In this document: positions 1 through 7,474 of the stretch, piece after piece
Layout of the letters: every line of letters starts with the position of its first letter
Numbering within the stretch: position 1 is the stretch's first letter
From: Sphingobium indicum BiD32
Lineage (GTDB): Bacteria > Pseudomonadota > Alphaproteobacteria > Sphingomonadales > Sphingomonadaceae
Assembly (NCBI RefSeq): GCF_000382885.1
Contig: NZ_CAVK010000251.1
Location: 1-55,083, forward strand
DNA length: 55,083 nucleotides
Reading direction: 5' to 3'
The notes under the pieces: generated by a model
The model's database searches: none
What the model was told of the DNA's origin: nothing
The model's input: the letters and a program-made list of their open reading frames with translations, nothing else
Position numbers and translations under genes: made by a program

Positions 1-83
1 AGGGGTGTCACCCTATCGATAGCACGACACCCCACCGTCACGCGCTTCGCGCGCGCCACCTCCCCTGCCAGGGGAGGATTTTG
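1..83. repeat. Multi-hairpin intergenic repeat downstream of mmcB
   Basis: Three inverted repeats sit side by side. GGGGTGTC (2-9) pairs with GACACCCC (26-33) around the palindrome CTATCGATAG. A GCGC/GCGC hairpin follows near 42-54, then CTCCCC-tgcca-GGGGAG at about 61-77. The second half has the same layout as the reverse complement of 9168-9222, so both look like copies of one sphingomonad-type intergenic repeat family. It lies 12 bp past the mmcB stop and may also help end mmcB transcription. No coding potential was seen. Confidence 0.6.
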
Positions 84-94
84 GATAATCCCCC

Positions 95-589
95 CTACCA
101 ACCGATCTCCGCCGCATGATCGGGGTCGCTGATCGCGGTCAGCCGCCGCGCCGCGCGCCGGGCAAAACGTAATGTCTCCGCCTTGCGCCGCGCTGCCGCC
201 AGTGGCTCGATCGGCGCGGGGCGGACCAGTTCAGCGTCATATTGATCCGCGACGATCAACCCGGTGCGCGCGGGCCATAGCGCCTCGCTCTCGAACAGCG
301 ACAGGTCGAACCCCATCGGCACCGCCCAATAATAGCGGTCGCAATAGTCGAAATAGTCGGGCCATTTCATGTCGCCCAGCAAATCCGCCCGGCTGCATTT
401 GATCTCCACGATCGTCAGACGCCCTGCCCCGTCGATCGCCATGATGTCCGCGCGCCGCCCATTGGGCAGCGGCACTTCCAATATGCCGCTCATGTCGTGG
501 CGAAAGAATAGCCGCAACGTCCCCCGCGCCACCGCCAGCGCGGTGCCGTCGGTCAACGGGGAACAGTTTTCAACAGGGGCGCTACTCAT
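95..589 (-). CDS. mmcB: MmcB family DNA repair protein
   Basis: This 164-aa protein matches the MmcB family (formerly DUF1052), alphaproteobacterial DNA-damage proteins with a PD-(D/E)xK-like nuclease core. The core is visible at about residues 38-65: a Glu before VPLPNGRRADI, the Asp of RADIMAID, and the V-E-I-K segment, which fits an E...D...ExK arrangement. The conserved DMKWPDYFDYCD segment follows. It likely acts on damaged DNA in the cytoplasm, but the exact reaction is not established. The gene stands alone, with a perfect LexA-type box (602-616) 13 bp upstream of its ATG, so it is probably SOS-induced. The family call is strong and the biochemical role is inferred. Confidence 0.88.
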   Translation of the reverse strand: MSSAPVENCSPLTDGTALAVARGTLRLFFRHDMSGILEVPLPNGRRADIMAIDGAGRLTIVEIKCSRADLLGDMKWPDYFDYCDRYYWAVPMGFDLSLFESEALWPARTGLIVADQYDAELVRPAPIEPLAAARRKAETLRFARRAARRLTAISDPDHAAEIGW

Positions 590-601
590 CGCGCGACTTT
601 A

Positions 602-616
602 GAACAGGTCGGGAAC
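602..616 (-). promoter_or_regulatory. LexA (SOS) box upstream of mmcB
   Basis: The plus strand reads GAACAGGTCGGGAAC, which is GAAC-N7-GAAC; on the mmcB strand it is GTTC-N7-GTTC, the alphaproteobacterial LexA operator consensus. It lies 13 bp upstream of the mmcB start codon, where bound LexA would block transcription. Caulobacter mmcB is known to be SOS-controlled, which fits. The match is exact over all eight specified bases. Confidence 0.8.
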
Positions 617-652
617 AAAAGAAAAGGCCGATTCGGATAATCCGAACCGGCC
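617..652 (-). terminator. Rho-independent terminator of the cell-wall hydrolase gene
   Basis: A 12-bp inverted repeat, 626-637 against 641-652 with a 3-nt loop, has one position that is a G-U pair in the minus-strand RNA. On the minus strand it is followed by TTTTCTTTT (complement of 617-625). It lies about 50 bp past the stop of the minus-strand hydrolase gene. The tail overlaps the edge of the mmcB promoter region. Confidence 0.75.
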
Positions 653-703
653 TTCTTTTGATTGGCGCCGCACCGGCACAATGTGCCTCAGCACATTCTC
701 AAA

Positions 704-1375
704 TCAACGATAAAAGATATGATTGTCGATCATCGCCAGCTTGGCCTTGCCCCAGCCCGGCGAAACGCGGCGGGCGTGGAAGAACAGTGCGCCTTCGGCC
801 TGGCTGTTCCAGCTGTCGTTCATCGCGATCTGGGCGATGGCGACAGCTTCGCGCCAGCTCCGGCTCTGTTCGCGGATCGGCGGCATTCCATGACCGCGCA
901 CGAAGCTGAACTGGCTGGGCTGATAGACGACGCCGCACAGGCTGTCGGCGAAGCGGCCCGATCTGGCGCGATTGATGATCACCCGCGCCACGGCCAGCTG
1001 GCCTTCCAGGCTTTCGCCCTTGGATTCGAAATAGACCGCTCCGGCCAGGCACTTCATGTCGCCGTCCACCGCTTCAGCGTCGCCATGGGCGTCGACCAGC
1101 GCGGACAGGCTGTTGGCCTGAATGTCGGATTCGGTGGAATAAGTAAGGTTGGCCTTGGAGGCCGAAGCCAGCGGCTGCACGATTTCGCGCGGCGCGGCAA
1201 AAGTGATGGCGGGCTTTGAAGCGGCCGCAGGCGCTGAAATCAGCGCATTGTCCCTCGAAAGGGAGGCTACCGACTGGACCGACTCACCGGCGATCGACAT
1301 GTCGGAAGCGGTCACTGCCGCAGTGGCGGACAGTGCAAATGCCACGATGATCGCGGCTCTCAGACGAAAACTCAT
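704..1375 (-). CDS. SleB-type cell wall hydrolase, exported
   Basis: This 223-aa protein has an N-terminal signal peptide (residues 1 to about 24, hydrophobic IIVAFALSATAAV core, Ala-rich cleavage region). A low-complexity linker follows. The C-terminal Hydrolase_2 domain (residues ~105-223) contains the family hallmark AVYFESKGES, whose Glu is the presumed catalytic acid, then VINRARSGRFAD and CGVVYQPSQFSF. SleB/CwlJ-like domains cleave peptidoglycan glycan strands. In non-spore-forming alphaproteobacteria such proteins are thought to remodel the wall in the periplasm. It is a single gene with its own terminator (617-652). The 176-bp stretch upstream (1376-1551) should hold its promoter, but no clear -35/-10 pair was seen. 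Confidence 0.85.
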   Translation of the reverse strand: MSFRLRAAIIVAFALSATAAVTASDMSIAGESVQSVASLSRDNALISAPAAASKPAITFAAPREIVQPLASASKANLTYSTESDIQANSLSALVDAHGDAEAVDGDMKCLAGAVYFESKGESLEGQLAVARVIINRARSGRFADSLCGVVYQPSQFSFVRGHGMPPIREQSRSWREAVAIAQIAMNDSWNSQAEGALFFHARRVSPGWGKAKLAMIDNHIFYR

Positions 1376-1551
1376 TACTACTCAAAAACGTGCGGTTCTT
1401 GGCCTTAAACGTCGTTTTTAACGCATATTCCCTGACGTTGGGCCGCCCCCCGTCTGCGTGTTTACCGCCTCCGCCCCCCTTGGACGAATGCAGCAACCTG
1501 CGCGTTCAGCGTGGGCGGGCCTCTGCACGGACCATTGCGCTATGTCAACGA

Positions 1552-1905
1552 TCAGCAAATCGTTTCAGCGGCGAACCGTTCTGCTTCCGGGATATCGAGT
1601 TCGACGATCCACAGATCGGGGTCCGATCTGCGCCGACGCGCGACATAGGTGGCGAGCGCCTCCGGACCATCCTCCGGGGAAGGTCCACAGCGCATCAACG
1701 CATAACCCCCGGCAAAGTTCGATACCCGCTCGAACAATCCGCTTTCCCGCCCTTTTTCAAGGGCTTGTATCAGTATCACGCCGCTGGTCGCGTCGCCCTT
1801 GACCAGCACCATCGCAAAGCCGCCCGCGGCGTTCGTCCGCCGCACCAGCGCGTTGACCAGGATCGCACTGGTCAGCCGCGCATTGTCCTGCGACTCAGCC
1901 ACCAT
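1552..1905 (-). CDS. DUF1491 family protein
   Basis: This small 117-aa soluble protein begins MVAESQDNARLTSAILV and contains NAAGGFAMVLVKGDATSG and a C-terminal DPDLWIVELDIPEAERF segment, the pattern of the DUF1491 family found almost only in alphaproteobacteria. Its function is unknown. The ATG at 1905 was chosen because family conservation starts there; an earlier in-frame ATG at 2025 lies inside the upstream thioesterase gene and would add an Arg/Pro-rich tail with no family resemblance. It overlaps the thioesterase stop by 11 bp, so it is probably translationally coupled as the last gene of a ptsN-thioesterase-DUF1491 operon. Confidence 0.8.
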   Translation of the reverse strand: MVAESQDNARLTSAILVNALVRRTNAAGGFAMVLVKGDATSGVILIQALEKGRESGLFERVSNFAGGYALMRCGPSPEDGPEALATYVARRRRSDPDLWIVELDIPEAERFAAETIC

Positions 1906-2365
1906 ATCCCGGCAGCGATGATAGCGGGAATTGCGACCGCATGAAGGTGCCGGTGCCCCGCCCGACTTCCTCGCCCTCCGAATCGACCAGACTCGCCTCG
2001 GCCACATAGACGCGGCGTTTGCCACTGATCCATCGCCCCTCGGCGCGAATCCGGCCGGGCGCGATCGGCCGGGTGAACAGCAGGTTGAAGGCGGTGGTCA
2101 GCAAAAATCGGTCGCTGACCAGGCTGTTGGCCGCGTAAAAGGCGGCGTCGTCCAGCATCTTGAAATAGACCGTGCCATGGACCGCGCCGGCGGCATGGAA
2201 CTGGCTTTCATCGACATCGAAATCGATGACGCAGCGGCCCGGCTCATGAATTGCGATCTCCGACCGGAACAGCCGGTTGATCGGCGCGGAACGATAGAGA
2301 TTTTCCAGCGCGCGGAAATGTGCGGCCTCGCCGCTGGCGGGCGCGCCTGCCTCAGGCAGCGTCAC
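1895..2365 (-). CDS. PaaI-type hotdog-fold thioesterase
   Basis: The protein is 156 aa and starts at a GTG (2365) that overlaps the ptsN stop by 14 bp; the open frame continues upstream, but there it is only a shadow of ptsN. It has the 4HBT/PaaI hotdog pattern: a Gly-rich AGAVHGTVYFKMLDDAAFYAANS segment (helix with the conserved Asp) followed by strands such as TAFNLLFTRPIAPGRIRAEGRWIS. Such enzymes hydrolyse acyl-CoA thioesters; the acyl substrate cannot be told from sequence. It is translationally coupled to ptsN and to the DUF1491 gene. The family call is confident and the physiological role is unknown. Confidence 0.8.
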   Translation of the reverse strand: MTLPEAGAPASGEAAHFRALENLYRSAPINRLFRSEIAIHEPGRCVIDFDVDESQFHAAGAVHGTVYFKMLDDAAFYAANSLVSDRFLLTTAFNLLFTRPIAPGRIRAEGRWISGKRRVYVAEASLVDSEGEEVGRGTGTFMRSQFPLSSLPGYGG

Positions 2366-2819
2366 GTGCCCCGCCACCGGCCAGCAGCGCATGGAGCGCT
2401 TCGGCCGACTTGGCCCCGCGCAACCGCACGACCTGGCTTTCATCGCGCAGATAGCGCGACACCCGCGCCAATGTCTTGAGATGCTCCGCGCCGCTATCGA
2501 CAGGCGAAAGCAGGGCGAACACGATATCGACCGGCGCATCGTCCACCGCATCGAACGGCACCGGCGGATCGAGCAGCACGACCATGCCGCACATCCGCTC
2601 CAGCCCGGCAATCTTGGCATGGGGAATGGCGACACCGCCGCCAAAGCCGGTCGACCCCAGCCGCTCACGCTCGAACAGGGCGTCGCCCACTTCGTCAACA
2701 TCCAGCCCATAGGCGCTGGACGCCAGCGCCGCGATCTTCTGGAACAACTGTTTCTTGCCGTTCACGGTCAGGCCCGTGGCGAGCGCTTCAGCTGAAACAA
2801 TGTCGTGAAAATCAACCAT
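2352..2819 (-). CDS. ptsN: PTS IIA-like nitrogen regulatory protein PtsN
   Basis: This 155-aa protein is a single EIIA(Ntr) domain. The phosphorylation-site His is His67 in GGGVAIPHAKI, followed by PVPFDAVDDAPVDIVFAL, typical of the fructose/Ntr IIA fold. In alphaproteobacteria PtsN receives phosphate from NPr/EI(Ntr) and regulates targets such as potassium transport and stress responses rather than importing sugar. A Kdp potassium operon lies about 21 kb away in this window, an interesting but unproven link. It starts 131 bp after hpf on the same strand, the common hpf-ptsN order of proteobacteria. The thioesterase gene overlaps its 3' end. Confidence 0.92.
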   Translation of the reverse strand: MVDFHDIVSAEALATGLTVNGKKQLFQKIAALASSAYGLDVDEVGDALFERERLGSTGFGGGVAIPHAKIAGLERMCGMVVLLDPPVPFDAVDDAPVDIVFALLSPVDSGAEHLKTLARVSRYLRDESQVVRLRGAKSAEALHALLAGGGARDAA

Positions 2820-2950
2820 GGTCTGTCCGAACCAGCCGAGCCGCGCCCAGCCTGGGGTCTAGATGCGCGGTGATCGGGGAATATAAAGCCCGGCCCCATA
2901 AGCCGCCTGCACCATCAGGTCAACAGGCGGCCCATGGCAGATGACCCGGT

Positions 2951-3556
2951 TCAGCTCGCCGTCAGACGCGGTTCGACCCAACCGATCGTGCCGTCATGGC
3001 GACGATAGACCATGTTGTAGGCCGCCGTCCCGGCATTGACGAAGAGCAGCGCGTTGGTGTTGCGCAGGTCGAGCATCATCACCGCGTCGGACACGCTGGC
3101 TTCGGGAATATCGACGCGGGTTTCCGCGACGATCAGCGGGGAATCCTCGACTTCCTCATGCTCGTCCACCGGCGAAGCGAAAATGGTGTAGCCCGCCCCG
3201 TCAATATCATCGACGCTGAAGCTGCTGACCCGCTGCGCCTCGGCAGCCGTCGCCTGGCTATGCCTGTCCTTCAGGCGGCGCATATAGCGGCGCAGCTGCT
3301 TTTCGATCCGGTCCGCCGCCTGGTCGAAGGACGGATGCGCCTCCTGCGCCTCGCCTGCTCCCTTCAGGATCAGGCCGGTCATGACATGACAGATGATGTC
3401 GCAGTGGAAGGCGCCGTGCGGCGCGGGTCGAAAGGTCACATGGGCCGAAATCGTGCGGGAGAAATATTTCTCGGCCATCGCCTCCATGCGGTCGGCGACA
3501 TGCTGCTTGAGCGCATCGCCCGTGTCGACCTGATGCCCGGAAACACGAATATCCAT
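2951..3556 (-). CDS. hpf: Ribosome hibernation promoting factor, long form
   Basis: At 201 aa this is the long HPF type. The N-terminal S30AE/YfiA domain (about 1-110) starts MDIRVSGHQVDTGDALK and binds the 30S decoding centre. The C-terminal dimerisation domain (about 140-195) contains the SVSDAVMMLDLRNTNALLFV and GTIGWVEP hallmarks. It joins two 70S ribosomes into inactive 100S dimers in starved cells. The start is backed by a strong AAGGAG Shine-Dalgarno sequence 7-8 nt upstream. It is followed by ptsN, and dnaQ lies 75 bp upstream on the same strand. A GCCGCCTG/CAGGCGGC inverted repeat (2902-2931) lies downstream but has no U tract, so it was not called a terminator. Confidence 0.93.
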   Translation of the reverse strand: MDIRVSGHQVDTGDALKQHVADRMEAMAEKYFSRTISAHVTFRPAPHGAFHCDIICHVMTGLILKGAGEAQEAHPSFDQAADRIEKQLRRYMRRLKDRHSQATAAEAQRVSSFSVDDIDGAGYTIFASPVDEHEEVEDSPLIVAETRVDIPEASVSDAVMMLDLRNTNALLFVNAGTAAYNMVYRRHDGTIGWVEPRLTAS

Positions 3557-3631
3557 ATGCCTTCTCCTTGTTCTTGCCGGGTCGCAGGAAGCGGCCCGGA
3601 TAGCCTGGAGGCACGGACGCGGGCCGTTTTT

Positions 3632-4333
3632 TCAGCCCGGCTGCGCCTCCTCCAGCCAGATCGGCTTGTCCAGGGTCGCGATGAACCTGACATGCCGTTC
3701 CAACTCCGCCGCGCTCGCTGCAAAAACGCGCGCGGGACGAACAGGGCGAACCATGGCGCCAGCGCCAAGTTCCCCTCCGACACCTGCTTTTTCCTCCTCC
3801 TGTGCAAGACCCAGGCCGATCTGACGGCCGCCGGTCAGTTCGATGTAAAGCTGCGCCAGCAGTTCGGCGTCGAGCAGCGCGCCATGCTTGATGCGATGGC
3901 TGCGATCGATGCCGTAACGGGTGCAGAGCGCGTCCAGGCTGTGCTTGGCACCCGGATGCAGCGTCCGTGCGATCGCCACCGTGTCGATCATTCGCGTCAT
4001 CGACACGTCGGCGCGGCCGCACAGTCGCAATTCATGATTGAGGAAGCCGAAATCGAAACGCGCATTATGCGCGACCAGCGGACTATCTTCCAGAAAGGCG
4101 AGCAGATCGTCCACGCCGCTGGCGAACAGCGGCTTGTCCTTCAGGAAGATCGACGACAGGCCATGCACCGCCTCGGCCGCGGCAGGCATATCGCGCTGCG
4201 GGTTATAATAGGCATGGAAGGTACGGCCACTGGGTACGCGATTGATCAGTTCGATGCAGCCGATTTCGACCATGCGGTCGCCGGATGCCGGATCGAATCC
4301 GGTCGTTTCGGTATCGAAAATAATCTCGCGCAT
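3632..4333 (-). CDS. dnaQ: DNA polymerase III epsilon subunit (proofreading exonuclease)
   Basis: This 233-aa DEDDh 3'-5' exonuclease has Exo I FDTETTGFDP near the N-terminus, Exo II in LVAHNARFDFGFLN, and Exo III HRIKHGALLDAELLAQLY with the general-base His. It proofreads for the replicative polymerase. The ATG at 4333 was chosen because the conserved MREIIFDTETTG begins there and GAGGG lies just upstream; an in-frame ATG at 4345 would add four residues. The open frame extends 230 bp further upstream but only as antisense of coaE. It follows coaE closely in the origin-proximal operon ppsR-maf-aroE-coaE-dnaQ. Confidence 0.93.
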   Translation of the reverse strand: MREIIFDTETTGFDPASGDRMVEIGCIELINRVPSGRTFHAYYNPQRDMPAAAEAVHGLSSIFLKDKPLFASGVDDLLAFLEDSPLVAHNARFDFGFLNHELRLCGRADVSMTRMIDTVAIARTLHPGAKHSLDALCTRYGIDRSHRIKHGALLDAELLAQLYIELTGGRQIGLGLAQEEEKAGVGGELGAGAMVRPVRPARVFAASAAELERHVRFIATLDKPIWLEEAQPG

Positions 4334-4365
4334 CGCCCTCTTCATATCGACTCTTGGGCAAACCC

Positions 4366-4959
4366 TTATCGACCCATCTTTGCGCCAAGGCAAGCGGCGA
4401 GACGCCGCACCTGCGCGCGGGTCTGGGTGAAGGTCGTGCCGGTGTGGATGATATGATCGGCCCGCCGTCTTTTTTCCGCGTCCGGGGTCTGGAGATGGAC
4501 GATCCGGCGGAATTTGGCCGGGGTCATCCCCGGCCGCGCGAGCACCCGCTTGCGCTGTTTCCACGCCGGGGCGGTGACGACGATCACGCCCGCCAACCGC
4601 TTTTGCCCATGCGTCTCGAACAGCAGCGGAATATCGAGAATCACGAAACGCCGCGACCGGTGCCGCCGCAAAAAGGCGCGCCGTGCCGCCTGCACCGCCG
4701 GATGGACGATGGCTTCCAGTGCCCGCAGCTCATGGGGATGGCCAAAGACCGCCGCGCCCAGTTTCGCCCGGTCCACCCCTTTGGGTCCGGTCGTGCCGGG
4801 AAAGCGTGCCTCGATCGCCGGAATCAGCGCGCCGCCCGGTCCCTGCAACCGATGCACCTCCGCATCGGCATCGAACAAAGGCACGCCCTCGCGCCGGAAC
4901 ATCGCCGCCACGGCCGACTTGCCCATGCCGATCGATCCGGTCAGGCCGTAAATCTTCAT
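4366..4959 (-). CDS. coaE: Dephospho-CoA kinase
   Basis: This 197-aa protein starts MKIYGLTGSIGMGKSAVA, with the P-loop GSIGMGKS at residues 8-15, and ends near the family's usual 200 aa. VPLFDADAEVHRL and the FVILDIPLLFETHGQ segment are typical CoaE motifs. It phosphorylates the 3'-OH of dephospho-CoA, the last step of coenzyme A synthesis in the cytosol. panC of the same overall pathway is in this window at 9363-10241. The ATG at 4959 lies 11 bp past the aroE stop and fits the conserved N-terminus; the frame is open further upstream only as a shadow of aroE. Confidence 0.94.
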   Translation of the reverse strand: MKIYGLTGSIGMGKSAVAAMFRREGVPLFDADAEVHRLQGPGGALIPAIEARFPGTTGPKGVDRAKLGAAVFGHPHELRALEAIVHPAVQAARRAFLRRHRSRRFVILDIPLLFETHGQKRLAGVIVVTAPAWKQRKRVLARPGMTPAKFRRIVHLQTPDAEKRRRADHIIHTGTTFTQTRAQVRRLAACLGAKMGR

Positions 4960-4970
4960 GGGGCTACCCG

Positions 4971-5795
4971 TCAGTCCGCCGCCAGCAACAGCGCGCGCAA
5001 TTGCTCGTCCAGCTCGCGCGGTGCCTGCGCGTCGAAAAATATATCGAACGCCAGCGCCGCCTGCCCGATCAGCATCTCCAGCCCGTCGAGCGTCTTGAGA
5101 CCCCGCGCCCGCGCGGCTTTCAGCAAATCCGTCTCCAGCGGCGCATAGACAATGTCGTAAACGGTCGCGCTGGCGGGCAGGGGGGTGAGGTCCAGTTCCA
5201 GCACAGGCTGACCCACCATGCCCAGTGACGTGCTGTTGACCAGCAGGTCGCAGGCAGGCAGCGGATCGGTGAGACCGATGACCGTCCCCTTGATTCCCGC
5301 CCGGTCGAGCAACGCCTGCCCCTTGGCTGTGTCGCGGACCATGATGGTCAGGTCCGGCACGCCCAGGCTGGACAGGGCGAACAATATCGCCCGCGCCGCA
5401 CCGCCCGCGCCGATCAGAACGGCATGGTGCCCCTTCCATTTGTCGCGCAGCAACGGCTGGAGGAATCCGCCCGCATCGGTATTGGTGCCAATCAGCGGCC
5501 CGCCGGTTTCGCTGGCGATCGTGTTCATCGCCCCGATCCGCGTGCGCACCCCGCCCGGATCGTCGGTATAGTCCATCACCGCAATCTTGTGCGGAATCGT
5601 GACATTGCACCCCAGCCAGTCGGGATCGGCCCGCCGTTGCAGGAAATAAGCAGCAAGACCATCGGGCGTCACATGGGTCTTGCGATATTCCGCCTCGATA
5701 TCCAGCGCTTGCAGCCAGAAATTATGAATGAGCGGCGATTTGCTGTGCGCGATCGGATCGCCAATCACTTCTGCATAAGGGAGCGTGTCGGTCAT
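4971..5795 (-). CDS. aroE: Shikimate dehydrogenase (NADP+)
   Basis: This 274-aa AroE carries the substrate-binding GDPIAHSKSP motif at residues 12-21, the catalytic Lys in NVTIPHKIAV, GTNTDAGGF, and the Gly-rich NADP site LIGAGGAARA. It reduces 3-dehydroshikimate to shikimate in aromatic amino acid synthesis. Length and motifs are complete. The start overlaps the maf stop by 4 bp (ATGA), which implies translational coupling, and coaE follows 11 bp downstream. Confidence 0.95.
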   Translation of the reverse strand: MTDTLPYAEVIGDPIAHSKSPLIHNFWLQALDIEAEYRKTHVTPDGLAAYFLQRRADPDWLGCNVTIPHKIAVMDYTDDPGGVRTRIGAMNTIASETGGPLIGTNTDAGGFLQPLLRDKWKGHHAVLIGAGGAARAILFALSSLGVPDLTIMVRDTAKGQALLDRAGIKGTVIGLTDPLPACDLLVNSTSLGMVGQPVLELDLTPLPASATVYDIVYAPLETDLLKAARARGLKTLDGLEMLIGQAALAFDIFFDAQAPRELDEQLRALLLAAD

Positions 5796-6385
5796 GTGGC
5801 CAAAACGCCGCGCACGCGCAGAAAGTCAAGCAGCGGCAACAAAGGCAAGCCCTGAATCGCAAACTGGCTGCCCTCGACCTTGTTGAACAATTGCACCCCC
5901 GGTCCCTCGATCCGGTAACAACCCACGCACCAGCGGCATTCGTCCCAGTCGCCGTCCAGATAGGTCTCGATAAAGGTCTCGGACAAGGGCCGCACCGTCA
6001 TCCGCACCCGCTCGACATGCCGCCAGATCGGCTCGCCATTCAGCACAATCACCGCCGCGCTGTGCAGATGATGCACCCGCCCCGACAGCAACCGCAGTAT
6101 CCGCGCCGCATCGGCCCGGTCGACCGCCTTGTCGATCATGCTGCCATCATCCAGGCTCAGCGTCTGGTCGCATCCCAGCACCAGCCCGCCCGGCACCCGG
6201 CGCGAAACCTTGAGCGCCTTGAGTTCCGCCAGCGCATCGGCCAGCGCCCGCGCGTCCAGCCCGTCGGCGCGCAAGGCCTCCTTGGCTGCCTCCTCGTCCA
6301 CGCCGGGCGAGAGCGCCTCGAACGGTATCTGTGCCGCCTCCAGCAGCGCCCGGCGACTTGCGCTTTGCGATGCCAGCACGATCAT
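5792..6385 (-). CDS. maf: Maf-like nucleotide pyrophosphatase
   Basis: This 197-aa Maf/HAM1-superfamily protein has the N-terminal LASQSASRRALLE phosphate-binding motif, the GCDQTLSL segment with the metal-ligand Asp, and C-terminal GCYRIEGPGVQLF...GSQFAIQGLPL. Maf proteins hydrolyse non-canonical or modified nucleoside triphosphates to monophosphates; which nucleotide this one prefers is not readable from sequence alone. It overlaps ppsR by 4 bp upstream and aroE by 4 bp downstream. The ppsR-maf-aroE-coaE-dnaQ order next to the origin is conserved in alphaproteobacteria such as Caulobacter. Confidence 0.92.
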   Translation of the reverse strand: MIVLASQSASRRALLEAAQIPFEALSPGVDEEAAKEALRADGLDARALADALAELKALKVSRRVPGGLVLGCDQTLSLDDGSMIDKAVDRADAARILRLLSGRVHHLHSAAVIVLNGEPIWRHVERVRMTVRPLSETFIETYLDGDWDECRWCVGCYRIEGPGVQLFNKVEGSQFAIQGLPLLPLLDFLRVRGVLAT

Positions 6386-7209
6386 GATGCCGCCCCTTCA
6401 CCCAGAACATGGTCGTTGAACAGGTTGATAATCGCCGCGGCGGCTTCTTCGATCGACCGGCGGGTCATATCGATCACCGGCCAGCCATTATCGGCAAACA
6501 TCCGCCGGGCAAAGGCCAGTTCCTCCTGCACCTTCTCATTATCCACATAGGCGGTTTCCGGCGCCTGATTGAGCGAGAGCAGCCGGTTTCGGCGGATCTG
6601 GATCAGGCGATCGGGACTGACGGTCAGGCCGACGATCATCGGATGTTTGAGGCTGTAAAGGCTCCTGGGCGGCGGGGATTCCGGGACCAGCGGGATATTG
6701 GCGGTCTTGTAGCCGCGATTGGCAAGGTAGATGGACGTCGGTGTCTTGGACGCCCGCGACACGCCCGCCAGCACGATGTCGGCCTCTTCCCAATTTTCAT
6801 GGCCCACGCCATCATCATGGGCGATGGTGAACTGGATCGCCTCGATCCGGGCGAAATAGGCTTCGTCGAGAATATGTTTGCGCCCCGGCCGGGTCCGCGT
6901 TTCCTGCCCCAATATGTTGGACAGCGCATCCGCCACGCTGTCCAGCGCGGCGACATGGGGCAGGCCCAGCGCCCGGCAGCGCGTTTCCAGCCGCCGTCGC
7001 AACACATGGTTGGTCAGGGTGAACAGCACCAGCCCCGGATTGGCGGCTATTTCCTGCATGATCCGGTCGAGATGGACTTCGGATCGCACCATTGGCCAGA
7101 AATGGCGGATCGCCTCGACATTCTCGAACAGGCCGATCGCGGCTTTGGCGATATTCTCCAGCGTTTCACCGGTGGAGTCCGACAGGAGGTGCAGGTGGAT
7201 GCGCGACAT
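6382..7209 (-). CDS. ppsR: Pyruvate, phosphate dikinase regulatory protein (kinase/pyrophosphorylase)
   Basis: This 275-aa protein belongs to the DUF299/PPDK-regulator family. It starts HLHLLSDSTGETLE and has the P-loop-like GVSRASKTPTSIYLA at about residues 149-163. Family members use ADP to phosphorylate, and Pi to dephosphorylate, an active-site Thr of PPDK or PEP synthase, switching gluconeogenic flux. It is the RP001-type gene that flanks oriC opposite hemE in Caulobacter and Rickettsia. It is the first gene of the leftward operon, with its ATG at the edge of the 290-bp origin region, and overlaps maf by 4 bp. Confidence 0.93.
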   Translation of the reverse strand: MSRIHLHLLSDSTGETLENIAKAAIGLFENVEAIRHFWPMVRSEVHLDRIMQEIAANPGLVLFTLTNHVLRRRLETRCRALGLPHVAALDSVADALSNILGQETRTRPGRKHILDEAYFARIEAIQFTIAHDDGVGHENWEEADIVLAGVSRASKTPTSIYLANRGYKTANIPLVPESPPPRSLYSLKHPMIVGLTVSPDRLIQIRRNRLLSLNQAPETAYVDNEKVQEELAFARRMFADNGWPVIDMTRRSIEEAAAAIINLFNDHVLGEGAAS

Positions 7210-7233
7210 AGGCGTTTATCTGTGTGGGCAGGC

Positions 7234-7242
7234 TGTGGATAA
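7234..7242 (-). promoter_or_regulatory. DnaA box 1
   Basis: TGTGGATAA on the plus strand is an exact TTATCCACA on the minus strand. It is the DnaA box nearest ppsR, 25 bp from its start codon. Confidence 0.8.
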
Positions 7243-7302
7243 AGCAAGGGAGGAGTTGGGGACAAAATCCCGGCTTTTCGTCCATCCACGGAGCCGGGAA
7301 TC

Positions 7303-7311
7303 TTATCCACA
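7303..7311 (+). promoter_or_regulatory. DnaA box 2
   Basis: An exact TTATCCACA on the plus strand, in the middle of the putative origin. Confidence 0.8.
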
Positions 7312-7333
7312 ACCCCCCAACAGACCCGCATTT

Positions 7334-7342
7334 TCATCCACA
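7334..7342 (+). promoter_or_regulatory. DnaA box 3 (one mismatch)
   Basis: TCATCCACA differs from the consensus at its second base. It is separated by three bases from box 4, which points the other way, giving a closely spaced inverted pair. Confidence 0.65.
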
Positions 7343-7345
7343 ACC

Positions 7346-7354
7346 TGTGGATAA
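7346..7354 (-). promoter_or_regulatory. DnaA box 4
   Basis: TGTGGATAA, the exact complement of TTATCCACA, paired head-to-head with the near-match box 3. Confidence 0.8.
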
Positions 7355-7370
7355 CGGGGATAGAGTGACT

Positions 7371-7403
7371 GACTCGGACGGCAAAGCGCGCCCAAAGGGA
7401 GTC
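7371..7403. promoter_or_regulatory. Two GANTC (CcrM) methylation sites
   Basis: GACTC (7371-7375) and GAGTC (7399-7403) match the recognition sequence of the alphaproteobacterial cell-cycle methyltransferase CcrM. Their place between the DnaA boxes and the hemE promoter fits a cell-cycle-sensitive origin. Two 5-mers alone are weak evidence. Confidence 0.4.
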
Positions 7404-7474
7404 AAGCTGTTGGCAAATCCGGGCACAGCGCATAAACCCCGCTGCCAACGTCCCTACTATCTCCATCATCCTAC

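Noticed and set aside
1405..1421. CtrA-like TTAA pair upstream of the cell-wall hydrolase gene
   Set aside because: The two TTAA half-sites are 9 bp apart, not 7, so it does not fit the consensus.
2902..2931. GCCGCCTG/CAGGCGGC hairpin between hpf and ptsN
   Set aside because: The loop is 14 nt and no U-rich tail follows on the transcribed strand, so it was not called a terminator.
2996..4456. 486-codon open frame on the plus strand
   Set aside because: It runs antisense through hpf and dnaQ, both recognised genes. The translation has no domain and the frame is open only because of high GC content.
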